This document shows, in pieces, positions 22,497 through 33,594 of a stretch of DNA of 64,000 nt. The DNA is from Oreohelix idahoensis. Its lineage: Eukaryota > Mollusca > Gastropoda > Stylommatophora > Oreohelicidae. The position numbers were made by a program, and so were the translations under genes. How positions within the stretch are numbered: the first letter of the stretch is position 1; every line of letters starts with the position of its first letter. The notes beneath the pieces are model-generated. The model ran no database searches, was not told where the DNA came from, and worked only from the letters and a program-made list of their open reading frames with translations. Location: contig JAMPIV010000597.1 in NCBI GenBank assembly GCA_024509875.1, positions 310,001 to 374,000 on the forward strand. Direction: 5' to 3'.

Positions 22497-22690
22497 ATCG
22501 TGATACTTACTGTGAATATACCACGAGGTAGGGTGTGTGATGGCGAGGACTGTAATGACGATGAGAATACTATGGTGAGGGTTTTCATAACTGAGAGTAT
22601 ACTGTGGTGAGAGTTGTAATAACATTTATTATAGTATGGTGAAGATTGTACTGAATTTGAGTATACCACGGACAAAATAATAATTACATC
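22497..22690 (+). repeat. Diverged minisatellite related to the 19.3-20.0 kb array
   Basis: Four or five loose units with GAATATACCACGAGGTAGGG, GAGAATACTATGGTGAGGG and GAGTATACTGTGGTGAGAG. It starts exactly where the family A 3' end stops. Confidence 0.55.
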
Positions 22691-23475
22691 TCGGCCCAAC
22701 TGGCAATGCGTAAATGCATCAGTGTTACTAAAGCCTAAGTGTTTCTTAAACGGTGAGAAAAAACGAGTTCATTTGACAAATATGTTGTTTATGCTTTCTG
22801 TGTGCTTTAAGATAATTGATAGCAGCACTGCTTTCTGCATCGACTTTCTAGAATTATTATTTCCCGGTCGTTTATTGTTATTTTTTTTTTCCTTTTAGAA
22901 TCGAAATTCCATAAGATTATTTTTTCTCCTACGAACTCTTCTGAGATTCCATTTGAAAGACTACAAAATAAAGAGTATTCTTCAAGACCCAGTGTTAAAA
23001 TAACCAGTGACCTTCCCAGTCACATCTTCATCAAACTTCTAGGACATTCCATTCTTTCTTCTACGTGCAGTACTAAGGTACTCTTTACCACCCTGCAGCA
23101 CTGGCTAAGGTAAGTAACTGTATATTAATAATAATTTAATACTCTAATGTGAACAATATCAAGAACCATGTCACGTTTCATTAAACGTACCATTGCGTGC
23201 AGCAGTATACAGTAAAGCTTTTAAAGTTACATCATTGTTGTAGGCTGTGGTCTAGTGTTGGGCGTTCTGACTACTGATTGGCCGTATGCGGTTTCACGCC
23301 AGTTCAAGCGTGCATTTAACATCTAAATAATAGTCCCGCCTTGGAAGCTGTTTCAGACGTCCTCACTTCTTGAAAAACGGGACGAATAAATTTAAAATTA
23401 GCGCTGATGAATTCTCGGGTTACAAATTCTTTATTTTCACAAAGCTCGCAACATTTGTTTCGATTTAAATTCTCT

Positions 23476-23528
<53 letters not shown>

Positions 23529-24215
23529 ACCTCCTTTTAAGACCATATTATCTGAGCTTGCGTTATGAATATTTTCGTGTGTGTTTGCGTTGTAGTTTCG
23601 GGATGTATTTTTGTCTACATTGTTTGTAAACAGTATGTTACCAGGATTCCCAGTACGGGCCTTTGGACACACTGGGTGCTAAAGGAAAGCATGCCACTTA
23701 GTGTAAACTACAGTACCGTACTAAGTAAAGTATGTGGATAAGGAGAACTCCAAAACTGCACAGCCCACAATGGCGTACGACATTGGTCAGAGGGTGCACA
23801 GCTGAGGCAGAAGCTAGGAGGAGGCTGCCTTATTGACCTGAAAAACGTCTGTGGTCTTCGTCATGACGTCTGTCCTGAAGGTTTAATACGAATAAGAAAC
23901 TGAACGTAGAAGAAGAAAGTTATGATTCAAACTATAACAGCTATAAAGATGATGCCAGGGTAGAAATGAGGGAGAAAAAAAAAGCAGTTCAAATGAATTG
24001 ATTAGTGAACGGAACGGAGCGGTTTCAACCCAGATAATATATAATGTCTAACCTTACTTAATCTCATGCTACAATTTGCCGAGTAGATTACAGTGCTACT
24101 ATTATTTGCCCTCTCATTTTTGATCCCGGTAACACACGTGCGACATCAGTATTAATAGCGAATAATCTTTGGCATTGTGTATTTATAAAAAGGTCAGTCT
24201 TCAATTATGTAGGAT
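22691..24215. other. Stretch without recognised gene; contains a poly-C tract
   Basis: Apart from the C run at 23477-23528, no element ends or coding domains were recognised. The glycine-rich frame on the minus strand is produced by the C run. Confidence 0.5.
23477..23528 (+). repeat. Poly-C tract of 52 bases
   Basis: Uninterrupted C run, the longest homopolymer in the window. The minus strand is a G run with quadruplex potential. True length may differ from the assembly. Confidence 0.9.
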
Positions 24216-24365
24216 CTTATTGTACAAAACCCTCCATCACCATCGTTCATTTGATATGAATCAACATCATGTAGGGATGTTTCTTTAACGGAAATCCGGC
24301 TATCAAATGCTGTATTTATGTTCATAATCTTTGACTTTTTTTTCTGTGGATTTTCAGCTTGGTTG

Positions 24366-24459
24366 TTAGGACATCTCATCCCGTATTCTCTTTTTTGTCT
24401 TGCTTCTAATGTTAGGACATCTCATCCCGTATTCTCTTTTTTGTCTTGCTTCTAATTTC
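24366..24459 (+). repeat. 46-bp tandem duplication
   Basis: The segment GTTAGGACATCTCATCCCG through TTGTCTTGCTTCTAAT occurs twice in direct succession with no differences, which indicates a recent event inside an otherwise old LINE copy. Confidence 0.85.
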
Positions 24460-24640
24460 TGTTATGGAATGGAAGGACAATGTCATAGGCAAAATCTAGC
24501 CCACTGAATTCCATTTCTGTTGTTTTCACAATTGAAATCTGTAACAAATAAGAAAAGAAACAGCATCCCTGCCGCACTCAAAGTTCTTATAATCAAAGTG
24601 TTGTCTAAATTGTCCTTCATTCAGAGCTGTGCATTGTATG

Positions 24641-25245
24641 CAGTGGCGGTTCCAGGGGGTTGTCATTGGGGGTGCTGCACTGTTCATTCATTTCAAATAC
24701 TATACATAATAGTCACAAATTGTGACCACCATGTGAAATATCAACCCAGACACAAATGATTAGTGTCTTATCTCATCTAAAATCTGTCAAGAAGTTCTGA
24801 AAAGTTATTTTAAAAGTTTACAGCAACTAGGAGTAATCATTGGCAGTCGTAGCAGCTTCCCGAGTCTCAAATCGGTTACACAGACTTGTATGCACTATTT
24901 CTCGTGTTTAAAATGTTCATTGTAACTTCCCTTTAATTAGAGATAATTTACACGAGCTGCGATCCGTTGCAGCTCATGATAAAAAATTCAAACCAATCGT
25001 AATTCGTCTCTAGCTGTGTGTATGACAAGCATTCGCTTATAAGAGGTCAAGGTCACTTGAGCTGAAATCGTTCGCAGCACATACGGTGTTAGATAAATTT
25101 TTTTTTTATATTTAACCCCTCCGGTGTAACCTCAATTTTTTGGTCTGTCCATATTATGTATTATAATGTAGTAGAGACAGCAGTATGCAGTCCTTTTCTT
25201 TGGGAGTGCTGCAGCTCTACAGCTCATTAAAGAAAGCCGCCACTG
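24641..25245. mobile_element. hAT-type MITE nested in LINE A, 8-bp TSD
   Basis: Ends CAGTGGCGG and CCGCCACTG form a perfect 9-bp inverted repeat. Both sides carry the identical duplication ATTGTATG (24633-24640 and 25246-25253). Removing the 605-bp element and one TSD restores contiguous family A sequence, as in the copy at 63930-63960. CAGTGGCGG ends and an 8-bp TSD are typical of hAT elements. No transposase frame is present. Confidence 0.93.
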
Positions 25246-25633
25246 ATTGTATGTCTTCATATATTTTCCTTATTAGGTTAATGAAATGATGAGGGACTCA
25301 ATATTGCTTTTACCTGCTTCAAAAATGATTCGTTGTCTAAACCGTCAAAGGCCTTTTCATTGTCCACAAATCCAATGCAAAGTTGTGAATTCAATGTCAT
25401 ACTCTTTTCTGTTATTATACGCACTGTGGCTATCTGGAATGTACAGGATCTATTTTGTCGACAGCGTGCCTTACCCAGTTGTCTTTCTATGACCTATGTT
25501 TATCTTTCAAGGATGATTCTGTTTATATTTCAGTGGCACTGATAGTAAAATTATTCCTGATGTAATTTGTAAACTCTTACAAATTTCCCTTCTTTTGCAG
25601 TTTTTTTTTCCCCTACCAGTCACTGGCATTTCT

Positions 25634-25812
25634 TCTGTCTTCCAAACCTAACCAAGTAAATGTCTTCTGTCTTCCAAACCTAACCAAGTAAATGTCTTCT
25701 TTCTTCCAAACCTAACCAAGTAAATGTCTTCTGTCTTCCAAACCTAACCAAGTAAATGTCTTCTGTCTTCCAAACCTAACCAAGTAAATGTCTTCTGTCT
25801 TCCAAACCTAAC
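25634..25812 (+). repeat. 32-bp tandem array derived from LINE A coding sequence
   Basis: Five to six near-identical units of 32 bp, TCTTCTGTCTTCCAAACC plus TAACCAAGTAAATG. The reverse complement (TTACTTGGTTAGGTTTGGAA) resembles family A at 2488-2515 (TTACTTGGTAAAGTCTGGGA), so the array grew from a piece of RT coding sequence. Confidence 0.85.
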
Positions 25813-25814
25813 CA

Positions 25815-26236
25815 TAATACATGACAGCATATGAAGTATATGACGACCTAGTACATGACAACATATGACGACATAATACCGGACCACATATGTAGGATAT
25901 AATTACATAGGACAGGGCAAAATTTGAAGTACATCACGACATGGAACAGGGCAACATATGAAGTATGTGACAACATAGCACAGGGCACCAAATGATGACA
26001 TAATGCAGGATAATATATGACGACATAGTACAGGACAACATATGAAGTATATAACAACATGGCAGAGGTTATGACAAGATATGAAATATGTGAAGACAAT
26101 ACAGGACAACATATGATGTATATGACAACATAGTGCAAGACAACATATGAAGTATACAAAAACATAGTACAGGACAACATATGAAAACATAGCACTGGAC
26201 AACATATGAAATATATGAAAACATAGTACAGGACAG
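25815..26236 (-). repeat. 34-bp satellite, block 1
   Basis: Degenerate units of about 34 bp beginning ACATATGAAATATATG and continuing AAAACATAGTACAGGACA on the plus strand. Several units are shortened or carry GACGAC in place of AAAAC. The minus strand has long open frames rich in Cys, Phe, Tyr and Ile that merely reflect the repeat. Confidence 0.85.
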
Positions 26237-26600
26237 CTGTTAATTATTCCGGAGATATTCTCCGTGGCCAAAGTAGACTCTAGGGGCAGTCATGCAACAC
26301 AAAATCAGCATAACTGCACTGAGCGGACCAACACCTCCTTCACAATTTTACAAACATGCAGTTTATTCATTTTGACAAACAGCTCCATGGTAATAGATAT
26401 ATAGGCCCAAAGGCAAAATGCAGTAGTACGTATAAGTCCAGTTCGTTCCCTATCAAACGCTGGTCATTGGCAATCAGTCAAACTTTATTTAATATCGTCC
26501 TTTGGACATCTTTATGAATAAGCACACATTTCCTTACTAGAATAAGCCAGGGACACCTCAACCAATTATATTGATGTCCTGGTGATGGAATAATTTAGGA
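26237..26600. other. Stretch between satellite blocks without recognised gene
   Basis: Single-copy looking sequence of about 360 bases. No coding domain or element end was recognised. Confidence 0.45.
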
Positions 26601-26604
26601 AAAA

Positions 26605-26700
26605 TTCATGTATTTATATGTTGTCATGTACTATGTTTTCATATATTTCAAATGTTGTCCAGTACTGTGTTTTCATATATTTCATATGCTGTTATTATGA
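26605..26700 (+). repeat. 34-bp satellite, inverted remnant
   Basis: Here the satellite appears in the opposite orientation: TGTTGTCATGTACTATG, TTTTCATATATTTCAAATG and TTTTCATATATTTCATATG. About two to three units lie between the two main blocks. Confidence 0.75.
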
Positions 26701-26945
26701 TTAAAATTCATAACGTTTGTGTCGATATAATAGGCAGCTCAACAGGGCTCCTTTTTTGTTTATTTTATAGGGAGTCACTTATTAATAAAGGAAATGACGT
26801 CATGCCGATATGGTTTACTGGCAGATGTGAACAAATTTGAAGCAGAAGTGAGGTGATCGTCTGCAAGAGAGATGTGGCTTGTGTTTGGAAGTGAGCGGAC
26901 GTATGTGTTTTGAGCTCCTGCAGTATTCTGTGTTTTTCCTGAATT
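26701..26945. other. Spacer inside the satellite region
   Basis: No recognised gene or repeat. Confidence 0.4.
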
Positions 26946-26949
26946 ACAT

Positions 26950-28175
26950 CAGTACAGGACAAAATATGAAACATGTGAAAACATAATACAGGACAGCATA
27001 TGAAATATATGCGAATATAGTACAGGACAGCGTATGAAATATATGATAACATAGTACAGGACAAAATATGAAATATATGAAAACATAGTACAGGCCAGCA
27101 TATAAAATATATGAAAACATAGTACAGGACAAAATATGAAATATATAAAAACAAATACAGGATAGCATATGAAATATATGAAAACATAGTACAGGACAGC
27201 ATATGAAATATATGAAAACAAATACAGGACAGCATATGAAATATATGAAAACAGATGCAGGACAGCATATGGAAGCATAGTACAGGACAGCATATGAAAT
27301 ATATGAAAATGTAATACATGACAACATATGAAATATATGATAATATAGTATGGGAAAACATATGAAATATATGAAAACAAATACAGGACAGCATATGAAA
27401 ACATAGTATGGGACAACATATGAAATCAAATACAGGTCAGAATTTGAAATATATGAAACAATAGTATAGGATATCATATGAAATATATGAAAACATAGTA
27501 CAGGACAACATATGAAATATATGAAAACATAGTATGGAACAACATATAAAATATATGAAAACATAGTACGTGACAACATATGAAGTATATGAAAACAGTA
27601 TGGGACAACATGAAATATGTGAAAACATAGTTTGGCACATCATTTGAAATATATGAAAACATAGTACGGGACAGCATATGAAATATATGAAACCATAGTA
27701 TGGGATAACATATGAAATATATGAAAACATAGTACAGGACAACTTACGAAATAAATGAAAACATAGTATCGGACAACAAAGGACATATGAAAACATTCTA
27801 CAGGACTACATATGAAATACATGATAATAAAGTATGGGACAACATATTAAATATATGAAAACATAGTATGGGACAATATATGACAATATGATAAGGGACA
27901 ACATATGAAATATATGAAAACATAGTACATGACAGCATATGAAATATATGAAAACAATACAGGACAACATGAAATATATGATAATAAAGTACGGGACAAC
28001 ATATGAAATATATGAAAACATAATACAGGACAACGTATGAAATATATGAAAACATAGTATGGGACAACATATGAAATATATGAAAACATAGTATGGGACA
28101 ACATATGAAATATATGATAATATAGTATGGGACAACATATGAAATAAAAGAATACATAGAACAGGAAAACATATA
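26950..28175 (-). repeat. 34-bp satellite, block 2 (main array)
   Basis: About 36 units with consensus ACATATGAAATATATG, AAAACATAGTA, CAGGACA or TGGGACA. Because 34 is not a multiple of three and no unit contains a stop on the minus strand, all three minus frames stay open for 100-210 codons and give repeating peptides such as CCPVLCFHIFHML. This is not a gene. Confidence 0.92.
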
Positions 28176-28179
28176 TGAT

Positions 28180-28857
28180 GGGTTGTGTCCCCTTGATCTG
28201 CCTTGATGATCCAAAAATCGCCAAAACTTAGATTATCTAATGTGGGTCATCAAAGGTATCTACCTTCGCATAAGATAAGATTACTCTTGAACAGAGATGC
28301 AAATAAAGGGATGATTATGCTTCGACCTTGAGGGAGTCTTCACAAGATATTCAGAAGTCAAGAACAATGCTGAATGTTGTCTTAGTAAAGTTAACTTAGT
28401 ATCTGCCATTCACCTTTTTTGAAGGGATACACTGTATGATTTATTTATTAGCTCGTTCAAGCCCCCAACTGAATTAACAGTAAAATTCTTCTTATTGGCT
28501 TTATATAGATATATATTAAAGATACTGATTCATACGCGTGCACTTCTCTCTGTAATAACCGAATCAACTAGGGCTTTGTAAAATAACATGTAACAAATTT
28601 AATGATCAATTATTTTAACAGAAGTAAAATGAAAATGGGTGATAGATGTGATGTAGAAATTTTTTTTTCCTCATTGAGGTTAAGGTGGAGTTCATAGAAT
28701 GCTGACCTTCTACAAGTATGACTTGCCAGATCTCTGAATGCGGCTGCTGCTGTTTCGTCAATCTGTTTTCTGTGACGAGGGCATGTCCCGAGCGATGTTG
28801 TAGGGGGTAACCTCTCCTGGTATCAGTACTAATATCTCCACAGGCCTGTCGAACGTA
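28180..28857. other. Stretch without recognised gene
   Basis: Left flank of the R1 element. No coding domain or repeat recognised. Confidence 0.45.
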
Positions 28858-29090
28858 GCCGTTGTCGTAGATTTGTGATAGGGGAATTAAGACACAGATT
28901 GGTCCCTTCTGAATAGACTAGAACCTGAGGTGACTCAGTGAGAGATAATAATAGAAATAGATTTTCACGAGTGAGATCGTGGAAACTAGGTAATTCTGTC
29001 CCTGAGACTCGAGGAGATCCTCTCGCTCAGCCTATCTCTACAACAGAAAGTATTTGTCAGACAGATAACTCAGTTATATAGATGTACTAT

Positions 29091-29876
29091 CCAGGAAAAA
29101 ACGGACAGACTTAATAAGTTTAGCCATCAGGTGGGCTTGAACATCAATTTAAAGAAGTCAGAGGTCATGACGCTCAATGTGAGCAACCCTGAGCCCATAT
29201 CAGTAAAAAATCAGCAACTGGTACAGACAGACACCTTCACATACCTAGGATGCATAGTAACACCAGACGGCGGGGCAGGCAAAGACATCAACATCAGAAT
29301 GAATAAGGCAAGAACAGCCTTTTTTAGCCTAAACAACATCTGGAAGTCCTCTCAATACAGCACATTCACAAATTTAAGATTATATCAGAGCTGTGTGCTT
29401 TCTGTGCTTCTCTATGGTGCGGAATGCTGGAGAGTTACAGAGAAGGAAATGTCGAAATTGTCCTCTTTTCACACAACATGCCTAAGAAAAATTCACCGAA
29501 TCTTTTGGCCGAATACCATCACCAACCAAGATCTGCTTACTCGGAGCAAGCAAGAGGACATGCACACCATCATAGCTGGCAGACACTGGAGCTGGGTTGG
29601 CCATGTCCTCAGAAGAGACCCCGATGCCATCACAAGAACAGCTATGCTTTGGACCCCTGAAGGAAAACGAAAGAGAGGCCGACCAAAAACAACCTGTCGG
29701 AGGACTGTGGAGGCTGAGATGCAAAGAATGAACCAGAGTTGGGGCACTGTACGAAGGGTGGCCACCGACCGAGTAAAGTGGAATCAATTTGTTGTTGCCC
29801 TACAAGACGCCACTAGGCGTAATGGCCACTGACTGCTTTGACGGTCGGCGGCTAAGGATCAAAGAAAAGAAGAAGA
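29091..29876 (+). mobile_element. LINE family D copy 1, 5'-truncated, nested in R1
   Basis: The open frame 29092-29832 encodes the C-terminal part of a non-LTR RT. It starts just after the catalytic YADD (EKTDRLNKFSHQVGLNIN), then has YLGCIVTPDGGAG, YGAECWRVTEKEM, GHVLRRDPDAITR, GKRKRGRPKTTCRRT and VALQDATRRNGH before the stop. It is bounded by the 13-bp duplication ATAGATGTACTAT (29078-29090 and 29877-29889). The tail after the stop is short and ends in AGAAGAAGA. The insertion is absent from R1 copy 2, so it happened after the copies separated. The coding part is undamaged, which indicates recency. Confidence 0.9.
29807..29820 (+). other. Hairpin in the LINE D 3' end
   Basis: ACGCC-ACTA-GGCGT can fold into a 5-bp stem. 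It overlaps the last codons of LINE D and is retained, in two tandem versions, by the SINE-like element at 31258 and 60132. It may be an RT recognition element. Confidence 0.45.
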
Positions 29877-31257
29877 ATAGATGTACTATATATTAACCAC
29901 TCACCGACACACTCACATAAGTGATGACAGTTTGACATACAAACGTGAAAACTATAACAGTGGAATATAGATATTTTGGGACAAGCTGACCGACACACTT
30001 GAATAAGTTTATGTAAATTTTATTTATCATAAGAATTTCACAACACAGTAAATAAATTTAGACTATCAAATCAATACACAAATAAACATAGGTTAAGGAA
30101 TCAATAACAGAGTTGACCCATAGGTGTAATCCTTTCCCCCTCTGTTGAACCAAGATCCCGTTATAAGAGAAGTTATTCGCCCCAAAGAGTCACAGATTTA
30201 TACACTATGGTCTAGGATTTCTCTCTACCGTAAATAACAGAGGTTTTTCTTGTAATCTACTCTGAAATAGATAGCATAAGTAATCTTTAAGAAGAAAAAA
30301 CAATCAATAGATATATGGATTATAGAATCAAAGAATTAATCATCCCTGCATTTTCTCGCTCTGACACACTTGTGATCACAAGACATGCTCTCTTACCTAA
30401 TAGGCACTCTCACCACATCTGGAACAATTGTTTAAGGAACATACAGCCCATTCAATGGTGTGTTAAGGCGAAACAAGCCCCAGCTTCTCCAATGCTAATA
30501 AATTCAAATCTTGGGAAGCGCTCACTTCACTATGGTACGTAGGATGCTGATAAATGTCACTTCAATTTTTGTCCCGGTAGTAAATAAATAAGGTGTCTAA
30601 GGTTCACAAGGGTACAGTAGCTTGAAATAATCGATTGTTACCTCGAGTTGCAGGTAAATAACTGTTCAGGATTTATCTTCTTCTCAACACAGTGGTTGTT
30701 ATACAAGTAATGTCACAGGTTTATGTTAAATGTTTGATTTAGTCGCCACCACGGGCCAACTGTAAAACTGTGATTATTGGAAAAGAACTCTGGAACTCAA
30801 TGCCAGTTACAATATAAATTTCAGAAAAATAGTTCTTTTCGTCTAGTTATTTTCTGCTATACATAAACAGAAACCGCTGGTAGGTTTTGGGTTTGACCCA
30901 GATACTGTATAAAAGGAAGAGAAAAACATAAATACTCAACCCTAATATTATACATGATCCTACGTGTAAATAGAATATGTTCACTTCGGTCATTTATCTT
31001 AAATTATAAACCGCAAACTTAGAGCTTGTCTTATCGTTTACAACTCCCGTGAAATAAATCCTAGTCATTAAAAAAAATCAATCATCATGAATTAGAAATA
31101 AATACATATCTCGTCAACACTCATGATGAATCCGTGCATTTACTTAGTTAGTTAAAATGTTCTCTGACTGGTTACTAGCAATTTAATTAAATTTATTTAT
31201 AGCTGAATGAGGTTTAGCTAGAAATTATAATTTATTCTGCTATCCACTGTAACACAA

Positions 31258-31467
31258 CCAACGGGCTGATCACCCATTTGCCAGTCACTTCGATTACGGA
31301 AACAACAGCAAATGGATTGATTTGCCGTTGCCCTAAAGACGCCAATAGGCGTGATGGGAAACAATGGCAAAGAAAACCTATCTGCTGTTGCCCTAAGACG
31401 CCACTAGGCGTAATGGCCACTGACTGCTTTGACGGTCGGTGGCTAAGGACGGAAGAAGAAGAAGAAG
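31258..31467 (+). mobile_element. SINE-like element of LINE D, copy 1, nested in R1
   Basis: A 210-bp element starting CCAACGGGCTGATCACCC and ending in a GAAGAAGAA tail, bounded by the 12-bp duplication ACTGTAACACAA (31246-31257 and 31468-31479). Its 3' portion, from TTGCCCTAAGACGCC through CTTTGACGGTCGG, matches the 3' end of LINE D. A second, diverged copy of the same TTGCCCTAAAGACGCC segment lies about 70 bp upstream. R1 copy 2 at 46270-46300 shows the site without the insertion. No clear tRNA boxes were seen in the 5' part. Confidence 0.85.
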
Positions 31468-32330
31468 ACTGTAACACAATAACTTAGAGAATTATAATGA
31501 CTATTAAACTAGTAAATCACTCTGCACCCAATCTAGTGAAGATATAATTCGAACTAACAATTCTATCACTCGACACTACTAGTCATATATATATTACCTT
31601 CACACAAACTTCTAAGATTTTCTCCACGAGAAACTAAGACTCTACTATTACAGTGTTTTCTAGAACTCGCGCTAGCTGTATCTCTAAAGCTGTGGCAGTA
31701 CTGAATGAATGAAGTCTAAACTGCTGGGGTATAAATATCTGAAACTGACAAAGAATCAAAGGGAAAGTTTTAACTAGCAGATTCTTGCCAGATGTTGGCA
31801 CCTTTTGGAAAATCTACATACATTCTATCTCATTCTGCGAATCAAACAACTTTTATCGCACCCATGCCGAAGCCAGGTCTATATTAAGATCTAGATGAAA
31901 TAGAATCTACATATATTATCACCTCACTCTCGCCATCTGCAGAAGTGGTCGTAAATGAATTATAGCGAGAGTCTTTGATATGGCGGTTCGCATCTTGTAA
32001 ATTAACTTACAACGAACGAATCCAGACAAAGGTAATAGACAAATTGTCTCCCCTTTCCATCACCGACTGATCTCATTACGGCGATTTTTATGATCGCTGC
32101 CGAGATAATTACAGGTGAGCGGGACCAGGTCTGCTCGCTAGCCTGCATCAAAGAGAAAGCAATTAAATGCTAACAGCCATAAACTGCTTGCTAAATTATA
32201 AGAAAGACAGAGGTTTGAATATGTGAGGGTTACATTCCTACAGGCATAGGTGACAGAGAAGGTAGAAGCAAAAAATGAAGATAAAGAAAAAGATATATGA
32301 AATCACTTAATCATAATCTACCACAGCCGT

Positions 32331-33355
32331 CAAGTGTCAACAACAAGCGTCTGAATCACAGATTCTTAGCGTTGAATCGTACCACAAATGGTCTTGTAGA
32401 CTCGTACCACAAACTTTAGAGGAAATAGAAAGAACAAATGCCTCTGCTAAGTCTTGGTTTTCCTAATACTGTATTGATCAGGCGCCTTTCCTGCTGTTTG
32501 TCCACCAGTTTTGGTTTCTCAGAAATTTTATCCTCCCTGAGTGTGCATCATAGCTCAGAGAATATGATGAGAAATCGTCATTAATTTTTAAGTTAATTTA
32601 ATGAAAAAATTGTGACTGGACAGCGGCGAGTGCAATGGCTTGTGCCTGAATGAACATGGTTAAGTTTACATATAACTCACAAAATGGTAACATAAACTAT
32701 GCCCATGCTGATGTAATCTTCACTCACTCCCTGCTCCATTCAGAGTCTGGGGGTTTACTCTTCTTTTGGTTCCCCGTGAGAACTAGCATGAAGCAATCAC
32801 CCTCGTTTGCTGTGGTGGTTTATGAATATACTATTTCATATGCTGAGGTTGCCAGCCTCGTATGAATTTGTACAACCAGTATCAAGTACAAACATGTCAA
32901 ATAGTAAAATATAGGTTACAACTTACCCCAATATTTGGGAAGTCCAATCTCCGGGTACAGTTTTTTAGAATAGACACGGCTACTTGCTTAGATGCCTCGA
33001 ACACTTGGTCTAGGGTAATTTTGGGATTCCTCTTATGACCGGTGCTGTGATTCCTAGGTCTCCAGTCTTTGTATTTATAAAGTCGGGTTTTCTCTTTGAG
33101 TCCTGAAGATGCCTAAATACTTTGTCCGGCCTTGTAATTTGGAATCCTGTCTTATTCTCTCTGGCTCTCGGAGTTGCTACTTTGACGTCGCAATGCAGTG
33201 TGTCTTAGCCTCCGAATTTGCTATGTTTTTTAACGTATGCCCCTCTATTACTCGAGGCGAAATCTCTGGTTAATATGTCCAACCTGAGACTGATTTTACG
33301 TGAGTATCCCTTTTTTCCCTGTACAGTGACAGGTGACCTCTTGCCATTCAGGCAG
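32331..33355. other. Stretch without recognised gene
   Basis: No coding domain or element end recognised. Confidence 0.45.
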
Positions 33356-33359
33356 ATAC

Positions 33360-33590
33360 TCACCGATTTTGGTGGTACCCATTAGAGCTGGGTTGGCTCA
33401 GGAGCCGTAAAGGTTATTCCAGTCCCTGGTCGACGACACTCCATCAGATGTCTTCGACAGGGCTCGAATTATTCCAGTCCAAGTCCCGGTCGACGACACT
33501 GCTTCAAATGTCCTCGCCAGGGCTCGAGCCTGGATCACCCGATCGCTAGCGCAGTGTGGTAACCATGACACCAGCGCGGCTCCCAAACTT
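33360..33590 (-). mobile_element. tRNA-derived SINE-like element with internal duplication
   Basis: The minus strand starts GGAGCCGCGCTGGTGTCATG and continues GTTACCACACTGCGC, an A-box-like region, with GGCTCGAGCCC as a B-box-like region about 45 bases later. A segment of about 55 bases containing GGTCGACGACACT occurs twice (33428-33475 and 33488-33530). The family is different from S1. Confidence 0.6.
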
Positions 33591-33594
33591 CTAT

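Larger units (their letters stand above)
21515..22500 (+). pseudogene. Family A LINE fragment with a 384-bp insertion and a poly-G tract
   Basis: Left part 21540-21812 contains ACATTGGCAAATATATGG, ATCCTATTGTATGGCTG, GAAACATGGAGAAC and GTGGAACTGATAACAAG. The right part from 22197 contains GAGGAAACCTGTTGATAGC, ATTACAAGGCAGT, GGAGAAGAGAGCTGGA and GGCGTGGCATGGGTTTG. The two parts align end to end with intact family A copies. The gap holds an unrelated insert, and a G run replaces about 25 coding bases near 22398. Confidence 0.8.
24225..25812 (-). pseudogene. Family A LINE copy interrupted by a hAT MITE and internal duplications
   Basis: Minus-strand family A peptides run from KSKIMNINTAFDSRISV (24280-24340), through the FADD region near 24475, to the GFRQ/DQ-type region and the LLGKVWEKEE-equivalent region near 25600-25650. 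The copy is split at 24641-25245 by a MITE, and the flanks rejoin exactly. It also carries a 46-bp tandem duplication at 24366-24459 and a 32-bp tandem expansion at its inner end. No intact frame remains. Confidence 0.8.
28863..32325 (+). mobile_element. R1: LTR-like element copy 1 (solo LTR), with two nested insertions
   Basis: It begins TGTCGTAGATTT and ends TCTACCACA, flanked by the perfect 5-bp duplication GCCGT (28858-28862 and 32326-32330). TGT...ACA ends plus a 5-bp TSD are characteristic of LTRs. Without the nested LINE D and SINE-like insertions and their TSDs it is about 2.44 kb, close to the 2.49 kb of copy 2 at 44667. No gag, protease or pol frame is present, so each copy is best read as a solo LTR left by recombination. 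The strand is arbitrary. Confidence 0.75.

Noticed and set aside
23316..23672. Minus-strand frame with a glycine run
   Set aside because: Produced by the 52-base C tract; flanks have no recognisable domain.
26765..28224. Several overlapping minus-strand frames of 100-211 codons rich in Cys, Phe, Tyr and Ile that look like membrane proteins
   Set aside because: They are exact by-products of the 34-bp satellite, open in all three phases, with no independent codon signal.
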